64,000 nt of DNA from Pelagibius marinus (GTDB lineage: Bacteria > Pseudomonadota > Alphaproteobacteria > Kiloniellales > Kiloniellaceae), in assembly GCF_014925385.1 (NCBI RefSeq), contig NZ_JACSDK010000015.1, positions 1 to 64,000 of the forward strand. Direction: 5' to 3'. The first letter of the stretch is position 1, and every line of letters starts with the position of its first letter. Under the pieces are notes generated by a model. That model ran no database searches and had not been told where the DNA came from. It saw only the letters and a list, made by a program, of their open reading frames with translations. Positions 42,466 through 52,291 of this stretch are shown one piece after another. Position numbers and translations under genes: made by a program.

Positions 42466-43326
42466 CTAGCGCTGGAACTCGATCTCCACGCGCCGGTTGC
42501 GCTGTTCAGGGGCCTCGGTCATGACGACCGGGTTGGCTTCACCCAGGCCGCGACCGACAATCCTGGCGGCGTCGACGCCGCTGCCGACGAGCAACTCGAT
42601 GACCGAGTTGGCCCGCCGTTCGGAGAGGACCTGGTTGTAGGCCTCGGCGCCCGAGAGGTCGGTATAGCCGGTGATGTTGATCGCTCCCTCACCGGTCTTC
42701 CCCGCCGCCTCGACCACGTCGGCGAGTTCCGTCTGAGCCTGCGGCGTCAGGGCGGCACTGTCGAAGTCGAAGTAGACGACGAAGGGACCGGGCAACGCCA
42801 TCGGCGCGGGCGCCGGGGGCGGCGGCGGCGGCGCCGGGGCGGCCATCGGCTTCGGCTCCAGCCGCTCCATCGCCGCGATGAAGCGGTTCTGGCAGGCCGC
42901 GATGTCATCCAGCTGGAAGTTTTCCTCCTGCTCCTGCATCCAGCAATCGAAGCTCACCTGGGCTTCCGCCGCGTCGGCGGGCTGCCTGCCTGCCGCGCCA
43001 CCGGACAGCGCGGTGACCAGGCGCTCGCGCGCGCCGGTCAGGGTGCCGACCTTGTTGGACGGTAGTTCGCGTGCGGCAATCTCCTCCGGCTGGACGCTCT
43101 CGCCCCGGGCCGCCGCCATCGAGCGCTCCGCGAAGCGGTCGGAGTCGATATAGTCCGCCTCGTCGAACTCTTTCTGGGAGAGGTCCAGATAGCCGCTGGA
43201 GAGGGCGCGGTCGAAGGCGTTCCCCTGCTGTGGAACCATCTGCGCTTCCTGCAGGCCGAAGCCGGCACAGCCGGACAGCAGGGCGAGCCCGGCCGCGGCC
43301 AGGAAAATACGTATCGTACGATTCAT
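42466..43326 (-). CDS. OmpA-family lipoprotein (copy 1)
   Basis: A 286-residue protein. Signal peptide with lipobox LALLSGCAG. The middle has CWMQEQEENFQLDDIAACQ with two Cys. The C-terminal OmpA/MotB domain (VYFDFDSAALTPQAQTELADVV, ITGYTDLSGAEAYNQVLSERRANSVIELL, GRGLGEANP) binds peptidoglycan. It shares this layout with the next gene, from which it arose by duplication or vice versa. It probably links the outer membrane and the wall. Confidence 0.88.
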   Translation of the reverse strand: MNRTIRIFLAAAGLALLSGCAGFGLQEAQMVPQQGNAFDRALSSGYLDLSQKEFDEADYIDSDRFAERSMAAARGESVQPEEIAARELPSNKVGTLTGARERLVTALSGGAAGRQPADAAEAQVSFDCWMQEQEENFQLDDIAACQNRFIAAMERLEPKPMAAPAPPPPPPAPAPMALPGPFVVYFDFDSAALTPQAQTELADVVEAAGKTGEGAINITGYTDLSGAEAYNQVLSERRANSVIELLVGSGVDAARIVGRGLGEANPVVMTEAPEQRNRRVEIEFQR

Positions 43327-43450
43327 TATTGACGCTCCCGTTTCTTGTTTTTAGAGCACCGGCTGCCGTTGGGACGCCGGCACCGTTCCAACTTCCCCGC
43401 CCGCGCGGCGTTCTCCCATCACGCCGCGTGGCGGGATCAGTATCTGTCGA

Positions 43451-44308
43451 TCAGGGCTCCAGCTTGATTTCGACGCGCCGGTTGGCCATCTCCGGCGCCT
43501 GTACGTCGACGACAGGATCTGCCTTGCCAAGGCCGCGGCCCACGATCTTGCCGGCCTCGATACCGCTTTCGACCAGGAAGTTGATCACCGCGTTGGCGCG
43601 CTGCTCGGAGAGCACCTGATTATAGGTATCCGCACCCACCAGATCGGTGTAGCCGCTGATGTCGATGACCCCGTAGTCGTCCTTCTTCGCCGCCGAGACC
43701 ACGTCGGCCAGCGCGGTCCGCGCGTCCGGCGTCAGGCCGGAGTCATCGAACTCGAAGTGCACGGTGAAGGCCTGGGGCTTCGCCATCATCGGCGCGGGCG
43801 CCGGGGGCGGCGGTGCGACGGCGACCTTCGGCTGCTCCTCCAGCTTCGCCATCGCCATCATGAAGTTGTTCTTACAGGCGGCGATGTCGTCCGCCTGGAA
43901 ATTCTCCTCCTGCTCCTGCATCCAGCAGTCGAAGGCGATCTGCGCATCGGCGGCTTCCATGGGCTTGGCCTCCGCCGCGCCGGCGGACTTCGCCGTCATC
44001 AGGCGCAGGCGCGCCGCCGTCAGTTCGTCGACCTTGTCGTCCGGCAGGCTGCGCGAGGCGATCATGTCCGGCTGCACCGCCTTGCCGCTGCCCGCTTCCA
44101 TCGCCTTCATTGCGAAGTTGTCGGAATCGCTATAGTCGCCTTCCTTGTACTCACCTTCCGAAAGCGCCAAGTAACCATCGTAGAGACTGCGGTCGTAACT
44201 CGAACCCTGGGGCGACATGGTTTCGGCCTTCTGCAGCTCGGTACCGCTGCAACCGGCCAGCAATGCAACCCCAGCCGCGGCCAGGGCCATGCGAAATGCT
44301 CCATTCAT
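43451..44308 (-). CDS. OmpA-family lipoprotein (copy 2)
   Basis: A 285-residue paralogue of the 42466–43326 gene. Lipobox VALLAGCSG, the same CWMQEQEENFQADDIAACK middle, and an OmpA domain (VHFEFDDSGLTPDARTALADVV, ISGYTDLVGADTYNQVLSEQRANAVINFLVESG, GRGLGKADP). The two copies are aligned head to tail 124 bp apart. Both keep the peptidoglycan-binding Asp and Arg. The upstream region is unusually AT-rich and probably holds their promoter. Confidence 0.88.
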   Translation of the reverse strand: MNGAFRMALAAAGVALLAGCSGTELQKAETMSPQGSSYDRSLYDGYLALSEGEYKEGDYSDSDNFAMKAMEAGSGKAVQPDMIASRSLPDDKVDELTAARLRLMTAKSAGAAEAKPMEAADAQIAFDCWMQEQEENFQADDIAACKNNFMMAMAKLEEQPKVAVAPPPPAPAPMMAKPQAFTVHFEFDDSGLTPDARTALADVVSAAKKDDYGVIDISGYTDLVGADTYNQVLSEQRANAVINFLVESGIEAGKIVGRGLGKADPVVDVQAPEMANRRVEIKLEP

Positions 44309-44981
44309 TGTCTGATGCTCCCGTTGTTATCTCGTTCTCTGGCAGGGCCATCGGCGCTACAGCCTCGCGGCCGCCTGCCCCCTCTCTGTGTTGATACCCA
44401 TGACACCGGGGCGCTTTGCCTTCTCGGTTACAACCTGACGTTTTAGCCGAACCTTCCTGGCCGTTGTCCGCTTGAACGCCCCGGCCCCTGAGGCCGCCGC
44501 ATGACCAGCACGGTGCCCCCAGACTTCAGCTAATCCATCATACTGAGCATAGTAGTCTATTCGACTATTTCTTCACCTGTGCAGGTGAAAAATGCCTGTC
44601 CTACTTGGCCGCTTATCCAGGCCTCTCCCATTCAACCCTGGCACAGCTAAATCTCTGGAGAACAAGGGAGCAAGGGACAAAAATGGACATCGCCGGGCCG
44701 CCAGAAGAAGAATTGTTTCCTTTCTTCGTCCGATCGGGTCGAATTCGATCACAACTAAAGGACGAGTTTTGCGCCCGCCACCGGACCGGGCGCCGTCGCC
44801 CTCCGGGCGATATCCGTCACGCAGGCGCCCCGACCCCGCGGCCCCCAGCCCTGCATGCATAGGGTGACAGGCCCGAGCAATGGGCATCCCTCCCATTGTC
44901 GGATGGTGCTATGTGGGATGACTCCTGCCGGTCCCCTCAGCGGGTCCTTCGAGAGCCGCCTAGAGATTCCGCGAGTATCCC
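44309..44981. other. Promoter region; inverted repeat at 44,572
   Basis: 673 bp between divergent genes. It contains a symmetric element TTCACCTG–TG–CAGGTGAA at 44572–44589 and a weaker AGTAGTC…GACTATT at about 44,552. These may be regulatory sites for the OmpA genes or the MFS gene. The frames here (44,592–44,896) show no recognisable protein. Confidence 0.4.
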
Positions 44982-46217
44982 ATGGGGACCCTCCTCTCCT
45001 TCACCGCCCTCTTCGTGTCGATCTACCTGGTGCAGTTGGGCTCCGGCTCGCTGGGGCCGTTGGACGCCCTCTCCGGCGCGGTCATCGGCTTCAGCACCGA
45101 ACAGATCGGCCTGCTGGGCTCGGCGCACTTCTTCGGCTTCTTCCTGGGCTGCTACGTGACGCCGCGCCTGATCGGCAACATCGGGCATTCACGCGCCTTC
45201 GCGGCCGCCGCCGCCATCGGCGCCATCGGCGCGCTGCTGCACCCGGTCCTGCAGGGGCCCTACGTCTGGGCGCTGCTGCGCGTCTTCACCGGCCTGGCGA
45301 TCGCCGCCGCCTACACGGTGGTGGAGAGCTGGCTGCACGCCAAGACCGGCAATGACAACCGCGGCCGGGTCTACGGCGTCTTCCGCGTGGTCGACCTGGC
45401 CGGCGCGCTCTGCGCCCAGGGCCTCATCGCCTTCCTGGAGCCGGCGAGCTATGCCGCCTACAACCTCATCGCCATGTTCTGCTGCCTCTGCCTGCTGCCC
45501 CTGGCGCTGTCGCAGCGCGTGGCGCCCGACACGCCCAAGGCGCCGCGCCTGCGCCCGATCAAAGCGCTGCTGCTGTCGCCGGCCGCGGCCCTGGGCATCA
45601 TCGTCGCCGGGGTGACCGGCGCCGGCTTCCGCATGGTGGGGCCGATCTACGGTGTCGAGAACGACCTGAGCCAGGGCCAGATCGCCGTCTTCCTGGCCTC
45701 GGCCATCCTCGGCGGGGTGGCGGCGCAGTATCCCGTCGGCTGGGTCGCCGACAAGACCGACCGGCGCCACGTGCTGCTCGGCCTCTCGGTGCTGGCCGCG
45801 GGCAGCTGCCTGGGCATCGCCACCCTGGTGCCGCCCGGCGACGCCGGGAGCCTCTACCTCGGCGCCTTCATCTTCGGGGTCACGGCCTACCCGATCTACT
45901 CGGTCTCCGCCGCCTACGCCAACGACCTGGCGGAGGCTGACTTCATGGTGGAACTGAACGCCGCCCTGATCTTCTTCTATTCCCTGGGCGCCATCGTCAG
46001 CCCGACGATCTCCGCCTGGCTGATCGCCCTGGCAGGCCCCTCGGCCATGTTCGTCTTCATGGCCTCGGTCCACGTGGCGCTGGTCGTCTTCACGCTCTAC
46101 CGCATGACCCGGCGCGCCGGCACCGAGCCGCGCACGCCCTACCGCTACGTCCCGCGCACCTCCATGCTGCTGGGCCGCATGTTCAAAGGTGCGAACGGCA
46201 GGAACGGCAAGGGCTGA
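44982..46217 (+). CDS. MFS transporter
   Basis: A 411-residue protein with about twelve hydrophobic segments. MFS landmarks: YLVQLGSGSLGPLDAL, GLLGSAHFFGFFLGCYVTPRLIG, motif A-like DKTDRRH in the central loop, and GRVYGVFRVVDLAGALCAQGLIAF. It resembles the YcaD/COG0477 group of drug/metabolite exporters. The substrate cannot be inferred. The ATG at 44982 is preceded by a weak site; a few residues upstream are in frame. Confidence 0.85.
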   Translation: MGTLLSFTALFVSIYLVQLGSGSLGPLDALSGAVIGFSTEQIGLLGSAHFFGFFLGCYVTPRLIGNIGHSRAFAAAAAIGAIGALLHPVLQGPYVWALLRVFTGLAIAAAYTVVESWLHAKTGNDNRGRVYGVFRVVDLAGALCAQGLIAFLEPASYAAYNLIAMFCCLCLLPLALSQRVAPDTPKAPRLRPIKALLLSPAAALGIIVAGVTGAGFRMVGPIYGVENDLSQGQIAVFLASAILGGVAAQYPVGWVADKTDRRHVLLGLSVLAAGSCLGIATLVPPGDAGSLYLGAFIFGVTAYPIYSVSAAYANDLAEADFMVELNAALIFFYSLGAIVSPTISAWLIALAGPSAMFVFMASVHVALVVFTLYRMTRRAGTEPRTPYRYVPRTSMLLGRMFKGANGRNGKG

Positions 46218-46224
46218 ACTGTCG

Positions 46225-46434
46225 TCAGTTCTCGTAGCGGAAGCCGAGCTTCACCCCGACCTGGTAGTGGCCGACGTCGCCATCGACGATGTGGCCGCGG
46301 ATCTCAGAGACCTCGAACCACTCCAGGTTCCGGAGGCTCTTGGAGGCCGTCTTGATGGCATTACGGATGGCGGCATCGAGGGACTTCGGCGACGAGCCGT
46401 AGACCTCGGTGACGGAATAGACGTGATCGGACAT
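46225..46434 (-). CDS. Dodecin
   Basis: A 69-residue protein from ATG 46434: VYSVTEVYGSSPKSLDAAIRNAI, KTASKSLRNLEWFEVSEIRGHI and DVGHYQVGVKLGFR. Dodecins form 12-mers that bind flavins (here with the Trp and Gln typical of riboflavin/FMN dodecins) and store or buffer them. The stop is eight bases from the end of the MFS gene on the other strand. Confidence 0.92.
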   Translation of the reverse strand: MSDHVYSVTEVYGSSPKSLDAAIRNAIKTASKSLRNLEWFEVSEIRGHIVDGDVGHYQVGVKLGFRYEN

Positions 46435-46523
46435 GGCCGGGCTCCGCTTTCTGCTGGTTGATATCACCGCCAGTCTAGCGAAAGCGGCGCCAGCCGTCGC
46501 GGGCGGCGAGTCGTTCAGCCAGC

Positions 46524-48170
46524 TCAGGAGCGGCGGGCCTGATTTATCAGACGCGCGTAAAGCTCTGGCTCCTTCAGAAGGGCCATGCCCAGCTCGTAAG
46601 CCAAGTCACCGGAGTCCGGGGCAGGCGGGCAGAGCGCGCGCTGCTCGGCGATTGCTACTGTATCGTCAGGCTCCATGACACGTGTAAGCTGGGCATCCGG
46701 AATCAATCCCTCTCCCCGGCGCAGAGTGTTCAGCAATCCTTGCAGCGTTCCCCCTGGCAATGACGTGCAGATCTGTGGCGTCACGCCGCGTCCCTCGATC
46801 CCGTAGCCCGAAGGCGCGTGAGCAAAAGCCCAAGGAAGATTGACAATACCCAGATTGTTAAGCGAGACATTCCGCCGGATGGTGCCGGAACCTGCGGTGC
46901 CGGCGCCTATGACAAGAGCGCGCCCGGAATCCTGAAGCGCAGCGGCAGCAATCTCAGCACCGCCAATGGTGAAAGAGTCAACGACCACTACCAAGGGCAA
47001 TTGATCCGACGGATCGATCCCACCGGCTTCGATCACAGTGTCGGCTCCACTCTGTCTGCCGCGCTGCAGGACCACAACGCCATCGCTCATGAAGGCGGTA
47101 ACAAGACCGCGGGCGGCCTCCGGGGACCCTCCCGGCCCTGCCATGAAACCGGCATGGATGTAGCTACCAAGACTGGACCAGTCGCGTCGATTCGGCCCTA
47201 GAGCGACGGAAGGAGTACGCACCACGTTCGATGCCACCGGAGGCTCACCGCGCAAATCAAGCAGAATGCCATGTGGCAGCTGGCTCCGCGCGTCTGTTCT
47301 TTTGGTTTCTACTGCCAGGCTCTTTGCGAGCGCAAAGGCAGCAAACTCGTTAAGAACCGGCAGGTCGTAGACCGCAACGCCGCGCGTACGCCTGAAGGTG
47401 AAGTTGCGTGGCTCGACCAACCACCGCTGCACCACGATTGTGGATGGCAGCGCCTTGCCATCGCGCAGAACATTGAAAACAATCTTCGTGTCCACCGGGC
47501 CTCGTAGAAGAGAATATACCTCGAAACGCGAACGGCCTGCTGTTGCCTTGCCGTCGATGTGGGTGATGACATCGTTCGTCTTCAGGCCAACCGCATCCAA
47601 ATGGCTGTCGCGGTCTAGCGATACCAACCGCAGTCCCTCCGCGACCGGCATATAAGTCAGGTCGACGAGTCCATCTATGGAAGCATAGAGGTAAGCGTAG
47701 AACTCCTCCGAGGGGAAGTACTGCGAATCGCCGCCCAGGGCGCTCGTCAACCCGTTCATGTAGCTGTCGTAGAGGCGCCGGGGTTCGATCTGCCGGAGCC
47801 GCTCAGAGCGTCCATGCACGGCAATCAGCGCCGCGCTGACGGCTTCGGCCCACTCATGAGCGCTCTCACCAGCGGGCTTGTCGAACCGATAGACCGATTC
47901 TGTGCCGAGAGACATCGTAACAGTGTCGCCGGATTGCTCGAGAGCGAGACTAGGTTCGACAGACGCAAGATTGGCAAGGCCGGCCAACGCCATTTCGGAG
48001 ACCGCCACTTCCCCGTTGTAAGCTTGGCCAACCTCCTCATAAGCATCGGCGAGCACCTCTTCGACTCGATCGGCGTTTTCTGCCTGCAACTCAGGCGGAA
48101 ACGGCGCGACACATCCCCCTAGGGATGCCATAGCCATCAACAACGCCAATGTGCGCAGCACAACCATCAT
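46524..48170 (-). CDS. S41-peptidase-like lipoprotein, probably inactive
   Basis: A 548-residue protein (start at one of two ATGs, 48170/48167; ATG 48185 also open). Signal peptide with lipobox SLGGC. It has the C-terminal processing protease layout: N-terminal helices, a PDZ unit (LKTNDVITHIDGKAT…VDTKIVFNVLRDGK) and the S41 core (GILLDLRGE, VVVVDSFTIGGAEIAAAALQDSGRALVIGAGTAGSGTI). Active enzymes read 'SASASE' and 'FGKG'; here 'TIGGAE' and 'AGSG' stand instead, so the Ser–Lys dyad appears lost. GC is lower than in flanking genes, suggesting transfer. Confidence 0.7.
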   Translation of the reverse strand: MMVVLRTLALLMAMASLGGCVAPFPPELQAENADRVEEVLADAYEEVGQAYNGEVAVSEMALAGLANLASVEPSLALEQSGDTVTMSLGTESVYRFDKPAGESAHEWAEAVSAALIAVHGRSERLRQIEPRRLYDSYMNGLTSALGGDSQYFPSEEFYAYLYASIDGLVDLTYMPVAEGLRLVSLDRDSHLDAVGLKTNDVITHIDGKATAGRSRFEVYSLLRGPVDTKIVFNVLRDGKALPSTIVVQRWLVEPRNFTFRRTRGVAVYDLPVLNEFAAFALAKSLAVETKRTDARSQLPHGILLDLRGEPPVASNVVRTPSVALGPNRRDWSSLGSYIHAGFMAGPGGSPEAARGLVTAFMSDGVVVLQRGRQSGADTVIEAGGIDPSDQLPLVVVVDSFTIGGAEIAAAALQDSGRALVIGAGTAGSGTIRRNVSLNNLGIVNLPWAFAHAPSGYGIEGRGVTPQICTSLPGGTLQGLLNTLRRGEGLIPDAQLTRVMEPDDTVAIAEQRALCPPAPDSGDLAYELGMALLKEPELYARLINQARRS

Positions 48171-48280
48171 GTAATCTTGCCTCATTCCTATAAAACCTGA
48201 AGCATAGCTTAGGTGCAGGCGTAAGGCGACCACATTTGGGTCAATGCAACCTGTCAATTCTATGAACGGGAATGTGGACT

Positions 48281-49180
48281 TTAGAACCCGTAGAGCCGCG
48301 CCGGGTTGTCGACGAAGATCTGCTGCCGCACCGCCGCGTCGGGCGCCCAGTCGAGCAGGAGGTCGAGCAGCTGGCCGTCGTCGGGCTGCTTGTCGATCGG
48401 GGCGGAGACGTGCGGCCAGTTGGTGGCGAAGAGCATGCGCTCGGGCGCGTGGGCGATCAGCGCCTTGCAGAGCGCGCCGACGTCGTCGTAGCCCGGCGGG
48501 CCGGACTTGGAGGTCTCGTAGCAGGCCGAGATCTTCACATAGCAGTTGCCGCGGTCGATGAGCTTCAGGAGCGCCTTGAACGCGGGCGCGTCGACGCCGA
48601 CCGGCTCCAGGAACTTGCCGGCATGGTCGATGATGTAGTCGCCCCGGAGGGCCTCCAGCACGGGCGTGCGTTCGATCATGTCGCGGCCGTCGAACTGCAC
48701 GATCATGTGCCAGCCGAAGGGCCGCACCCGGGCGTTGATGGCCAGCAGGTCGTCGAAGCCGACGGCGCCGCCGGGCAGGTGCATGTGGCGCGCGCCGCGC
48801 ACGCCGCGCCGGGTCATGTCCTCCAGCATCGCCTCTTCCGCCCTGGGGCCGACCACGGCGATGGCGCGGGCCTCGCCGCCCTCGGCCGAGAAGCGCTCCA
48901 GCGCGTCCAGCAGGCAGGCATTGTCGAACTGGTAGGCGGCGCCCTGCACGAAAACCGTGCGCTCCAGCCCCAGCCACTGCTGCAGTTGCCGGTAGTCGTC
49001 CAGCGTCGCCGGCAGCGGCGGCTTCGGCGGCCCGCCGTCGCGGCCCGGGAAGCGGTCGTCGTAGATATGCATGTGGGTGTCGGTCGCCTTGGGCGGCAGC
49101 TTCAGGCGCGGCGGCGCGCCGCTCAGCTTCCGGGCCAGCTTCCGGGTCGGCTCGCGGCCCTGCGAGTCATCGACCGTCAT
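48281..49180 (-). CDS. gli: D-galactarolactone isomerase (amidohydrolase family)
   Basis: A 299-residue amidohydrolase: DTHMHIYDDRFPG at the metal site, YRQLQQWLGLERTVFVQG, FDGRDMIERTPVLEALRGDYIIDHAGKF, APERMLFATNWPH and DNPARLYGF. It closely follows the pattern of D-galactarolactone isomerase of Agrobacterium, which converts galactaro-1,5-lactone to the 1,4-lactone. A lactonase role is the alternative. It overlaps the cycloisomerase gene (ATGA), confirming the pathway. Confidence 0.8.
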   Translation of the reverse strand: MTVDDSQGREPTRKLARKLSGAPPRLKLPPKATDTHMHIYDDRFPGRDGGPPKPPLPATLDDYRQLQQWLGLERTVFVQGAAYQFDNACLLDALERFSAEGGEARAIAVVGPRAEEAMLEDMTRRGVRGARHMHLPGGAVGFDDLLAINARVRPFGWHMIVQFDGRDMIERTPVLEALRGDYIIDHAGKFLEPVGVDAPAFKALLKLIDRGNCYVKISACYETSKSGPPGYDDVGALCKALIAHAPERMLFATNWPHVSAPIDKQPDDGQLLDLLLDWAPDAAVRQQIFVDNPARLYGF

Positions 49181-50304
49181 ACGCTGTATTTCTCGACCAT
49201 GTCCCGATTGATCTCGATGCCCAGGCCCGGGCCCTCGGGCACCGCCACCATGCCCTTCTCGTGCTCGATGGGCCGGGTGACGATGGCCTGGCGGTAGGGA
49301 TTGGGGGTGCGGTCGAACTCCAGTTGCGGCTGGTAGCGTTCGTGGCGCGGCGGGCTGGGCGGCAGGATGGCGTGGACCTGCAGCGAGGCGGCGATCTGCA
49401 CCGCCGTGCCCCAGACGTGCGGCACCAGGCGCAAGCCCGCCACCTCGGCCAGGGAGATGATCTTCTTCATCTCCGTCAGGCCGCCGCAGCCGCAGACGTC
49501 GGGCTGCAGGATGTCGACGGCGCGGCGCTGAATCGCCTCGGCGAAGGCCCAGCGCCCGTGCCAGGTCTCGCCCGCCGCCACCGGCAGGGGCTGGCCCGCC
49601 CTGACCTCGCAGTAGGCGTCCAGCAGCTCGGGCGTCACCGGCTCCTCGAACCAATCGATGTCCAGGTCGGCGACCCGGTTGCCGAGCGCCACCGCCTCGA
49701 TGGCGTCATAGCCGTGGTTGGCATCGATCATCAGGCGCGCGTCCGGCCCGATGGCCGCGCGCACCGCGGCGATGACCTCGGCATCCTCCTCGACGCCGAA
49801 GCCGATCTTGATCTTGGTGGCGGTGAAACCCTCGGCCATGTAGCCGGCGGTCTCCTCCTCCAGGGCGGCGCGGCGGTCACGCCCCACCGGGCGGAAGCCG
49901 CCGGTGGCGTAGGCCGGGATCTCTTTGCGGAAAGCGCCGCCCAGCAGCACATGGACCGGCACCCCGAAGTGCTTGCCGGCGATGTCCCACAGCGCGATGT
50001 CGATGCCGCTCAGCGCCGTAAGGGTGAGCCCGCGCTGGCCCTGGTCGCGGAACTGGTTGTAGAGCTCCAGCCAGATCGGCTCGATCTCCAGCGGGTCGCG
50101 GCCGACGACCAGGGAGGCCATGGCCTCCACCACCGCCGCGTTGGCGGTGGAGGGGCCGAGGCACTCGCCCCAGCCGACGGTGCCGTCGTCGCACTGGATC
50201 TCCACCAGGCAGGCCCAGCGGTCGATGAAGGTGGAAAAGGCCGACTGGAAGTGGTCTTCCAGCTCGTAGCGCAGGACGTGGGGGCGGACAGCTGTGATTT
50301 TCAT
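49177..50304 (-). CDS. gci: D-galactarolactone cycloisomerase
   Basis: A 375-residue mandelate racemase/enolase-superfamily enzyme. Acid/base and metal residues lie in ATKIKIGFGVEED, RLMIDANHGYDAIEA, DIDWFEEPV, AAGETWHGRW and DILQPDVCGCGG; VPHVWGTAVQIAAS is near the end. The sequence matches the known Agrobacterium Gci type, which opens galactaro-1,4-lactone to 3-deoxy-2-keto-hexarate. It sits between the isomerase and KDG dehydratase genes. Confidence 0.85.
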   Translation of the reverse strand: MKITAVRPHVLRYELEDHFQSAFSTFIDRWACLVEIQCDDGTVGWGECLGPSTANAAVVEAMASLVVGRDPLEIEPIWLELYNQFRDQGQRGLTLTALSGIDIALWDIAGKHFGVPVHVLLGGAFRKEIPAYATGGFRPVGRDRRAALEEETAGYMAEGFTATKIKIGFGVEEDAEVIAAVRAAIGPDARLMIDANHGYDAIEAVALGNRVADLDIDWFEEPVTPELLDAYCEVRAGQPLPVAAGETWHGRWAFAEAIQRRAVDILQPDVCGCGGLTEMKKIISLAEVAGLRLVPHVWGTAVQIAASLQVHAILPPSPPRHERYQPQLEFDRTPNPYRQAIVTRPIEHEKGMVAVPEGPGLGIEINRDMVEKYSV

Positions 50305-50329
50305 GGCAACGACTGTACGGGAAAATGCG

Positions 50330-51342
<1,013 letters not shown>

Positions 51343-51362
51343 TTGAGGCAGGGACGGTCCGG

Positions 51363-52097
51363 TCAGGAGGTCACGGCCGGGCGCATGAGGGCGCGGTAGC
51401 GCTCCATGGAGCCGGAGAGATGGCGGCGCATGGCGTCGCGGGCGGCCTCCGGGTCGCGGGCGAGAATCGCCTCGAAGATGGCGCAGTGCTCCTGGTAGAG
51501 CTCCGCGTCGCTGGCCGGCGCCCCGAGGGAATCGCCCACCGCCCGGCGCAGCTGGGAGCGCGGGATGGTGCGCCGCCCCAGGAAGGCCAGGAATTCCTTG
51601 AACTGCTGATTGTTGGCCGCCTCGGCCACGGCGACGTGGAAGGCGAAATCCTCCGCCTCGGTCGACTCGCCGGCCTTGACCCTGGCCTCGAAGTCCTTGA
51701 GGCGGCTGTGAATCTCCGCTTCCTGGGCGGGCGAGCAGCGCACCGCGGCCAGACCGGCGGCCTCCACCTCGACCGCCGTGCGCAGCTCCAGCGACTCGAT
51801 GATGTCGGAGATCTTGCGGGTCGGCAGGGTGAGCAGCGGCAGCTCGCGGTTGGCCGCCGGCGGCTCCAGCACGAAAACCCCCACCCCCTGGCGCGGCTCC
51901 ACCAGGCCGTCGGCGCGCAGGCCCGCGATGGCCTCGCGGATCACCGTGCGGCTGACCCCGAACGCCTTGATGAGCGCCTGCTCGGTGGGCAGCTTGTCGC
52001 CGGGTTTCAGCGCCCCGCCCTCGATCTGCTGGCGCAGGGCGGCGGTGACCTTGTGGGTCAAGCCCTGACGCGGCCGGCGTTCCTCGATCTGCTCCAT
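51363..52097 (-). CDS. GntR/FadR-family transcriptional regulator
   Basis: A 244-residue protein. N-terminal winged helix (LTHKVTAALRQQIEGGALKPGDKLPTEQALIKAFGVSRTVIREAIAGLRADGLVEPRQGVGVFV) and a C-terminal FCD helical domain (ELRTAVEVEAAGLAAVR, DFAFHVAVAEAANN, EHCAIFEAILARDPEAARDAMRRHL) with the His/Asp metal site. FCD regulators of uronate/aldarate operons bind an intermediate of the pathway and release DNA. It stands between the catabolic operon and the transporter genes, consistent with repressing both. Confidence 0.9.
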   Translation of the reverse strand: MEQIEERRPRQGLTHKVTAALRQQIEGGALKPGDKLPTEQALIKAFGVSRTVIREAIAGLRADGLVEPRQGVGVFVLEPPAANRELPLLTLPTRKISDIIESLELRTAVEVEAAGLAAVRCSPAQEAEIHSRLKDFEARVKAGESTEAEDFAFHVAVAEAANNQQFKEFLAFLGRRTIPRSQLRRAVGDSLGAPASDAELYQEHCAIFEAILARDPEAARDAMRRHLSGSMERYRALMRPAVTS

Positions 52098-52208
52098 CAG
52101 TCTGGCAACCCCAAAGCTATCAACGGCTTCCCCCTCCCTCTATCGGCCGGGAGGCGGCCACTGTCCAGGCGATTCCGCGGCGCGGCGCACAAAGCCATTG
52201 ACCAGTCA

Positions 52209-52260
52209 TCATATGAATTATATGACAATAGCCGCCATTACAACCTGGGACATCATATCA
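52209..52260. promoter_or_regulatory. Operator-like sites upstream of dctP
   Basis: TCATATGA at 52209–52216, a near match TTATATGA at 52218–52225 and TCATATCA at 52253–52260. The last is about 32 bp before the dctP ATG. The same motif precedes kdgD, so one regulator probably controls both operons, and the GntR gene itself (its start is at 52097). Confidence 0.6.
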
Positions 52261-52291
52261 ATCGTCCCGGTCCTTGGGAGGAACCATCACC

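Noticed and set aside
45189-46073. 294-codon minus-strand frame inside the MFS gene
   Set aside because: Antisense shadow of the transporter; no hydrophobic pattern or family.
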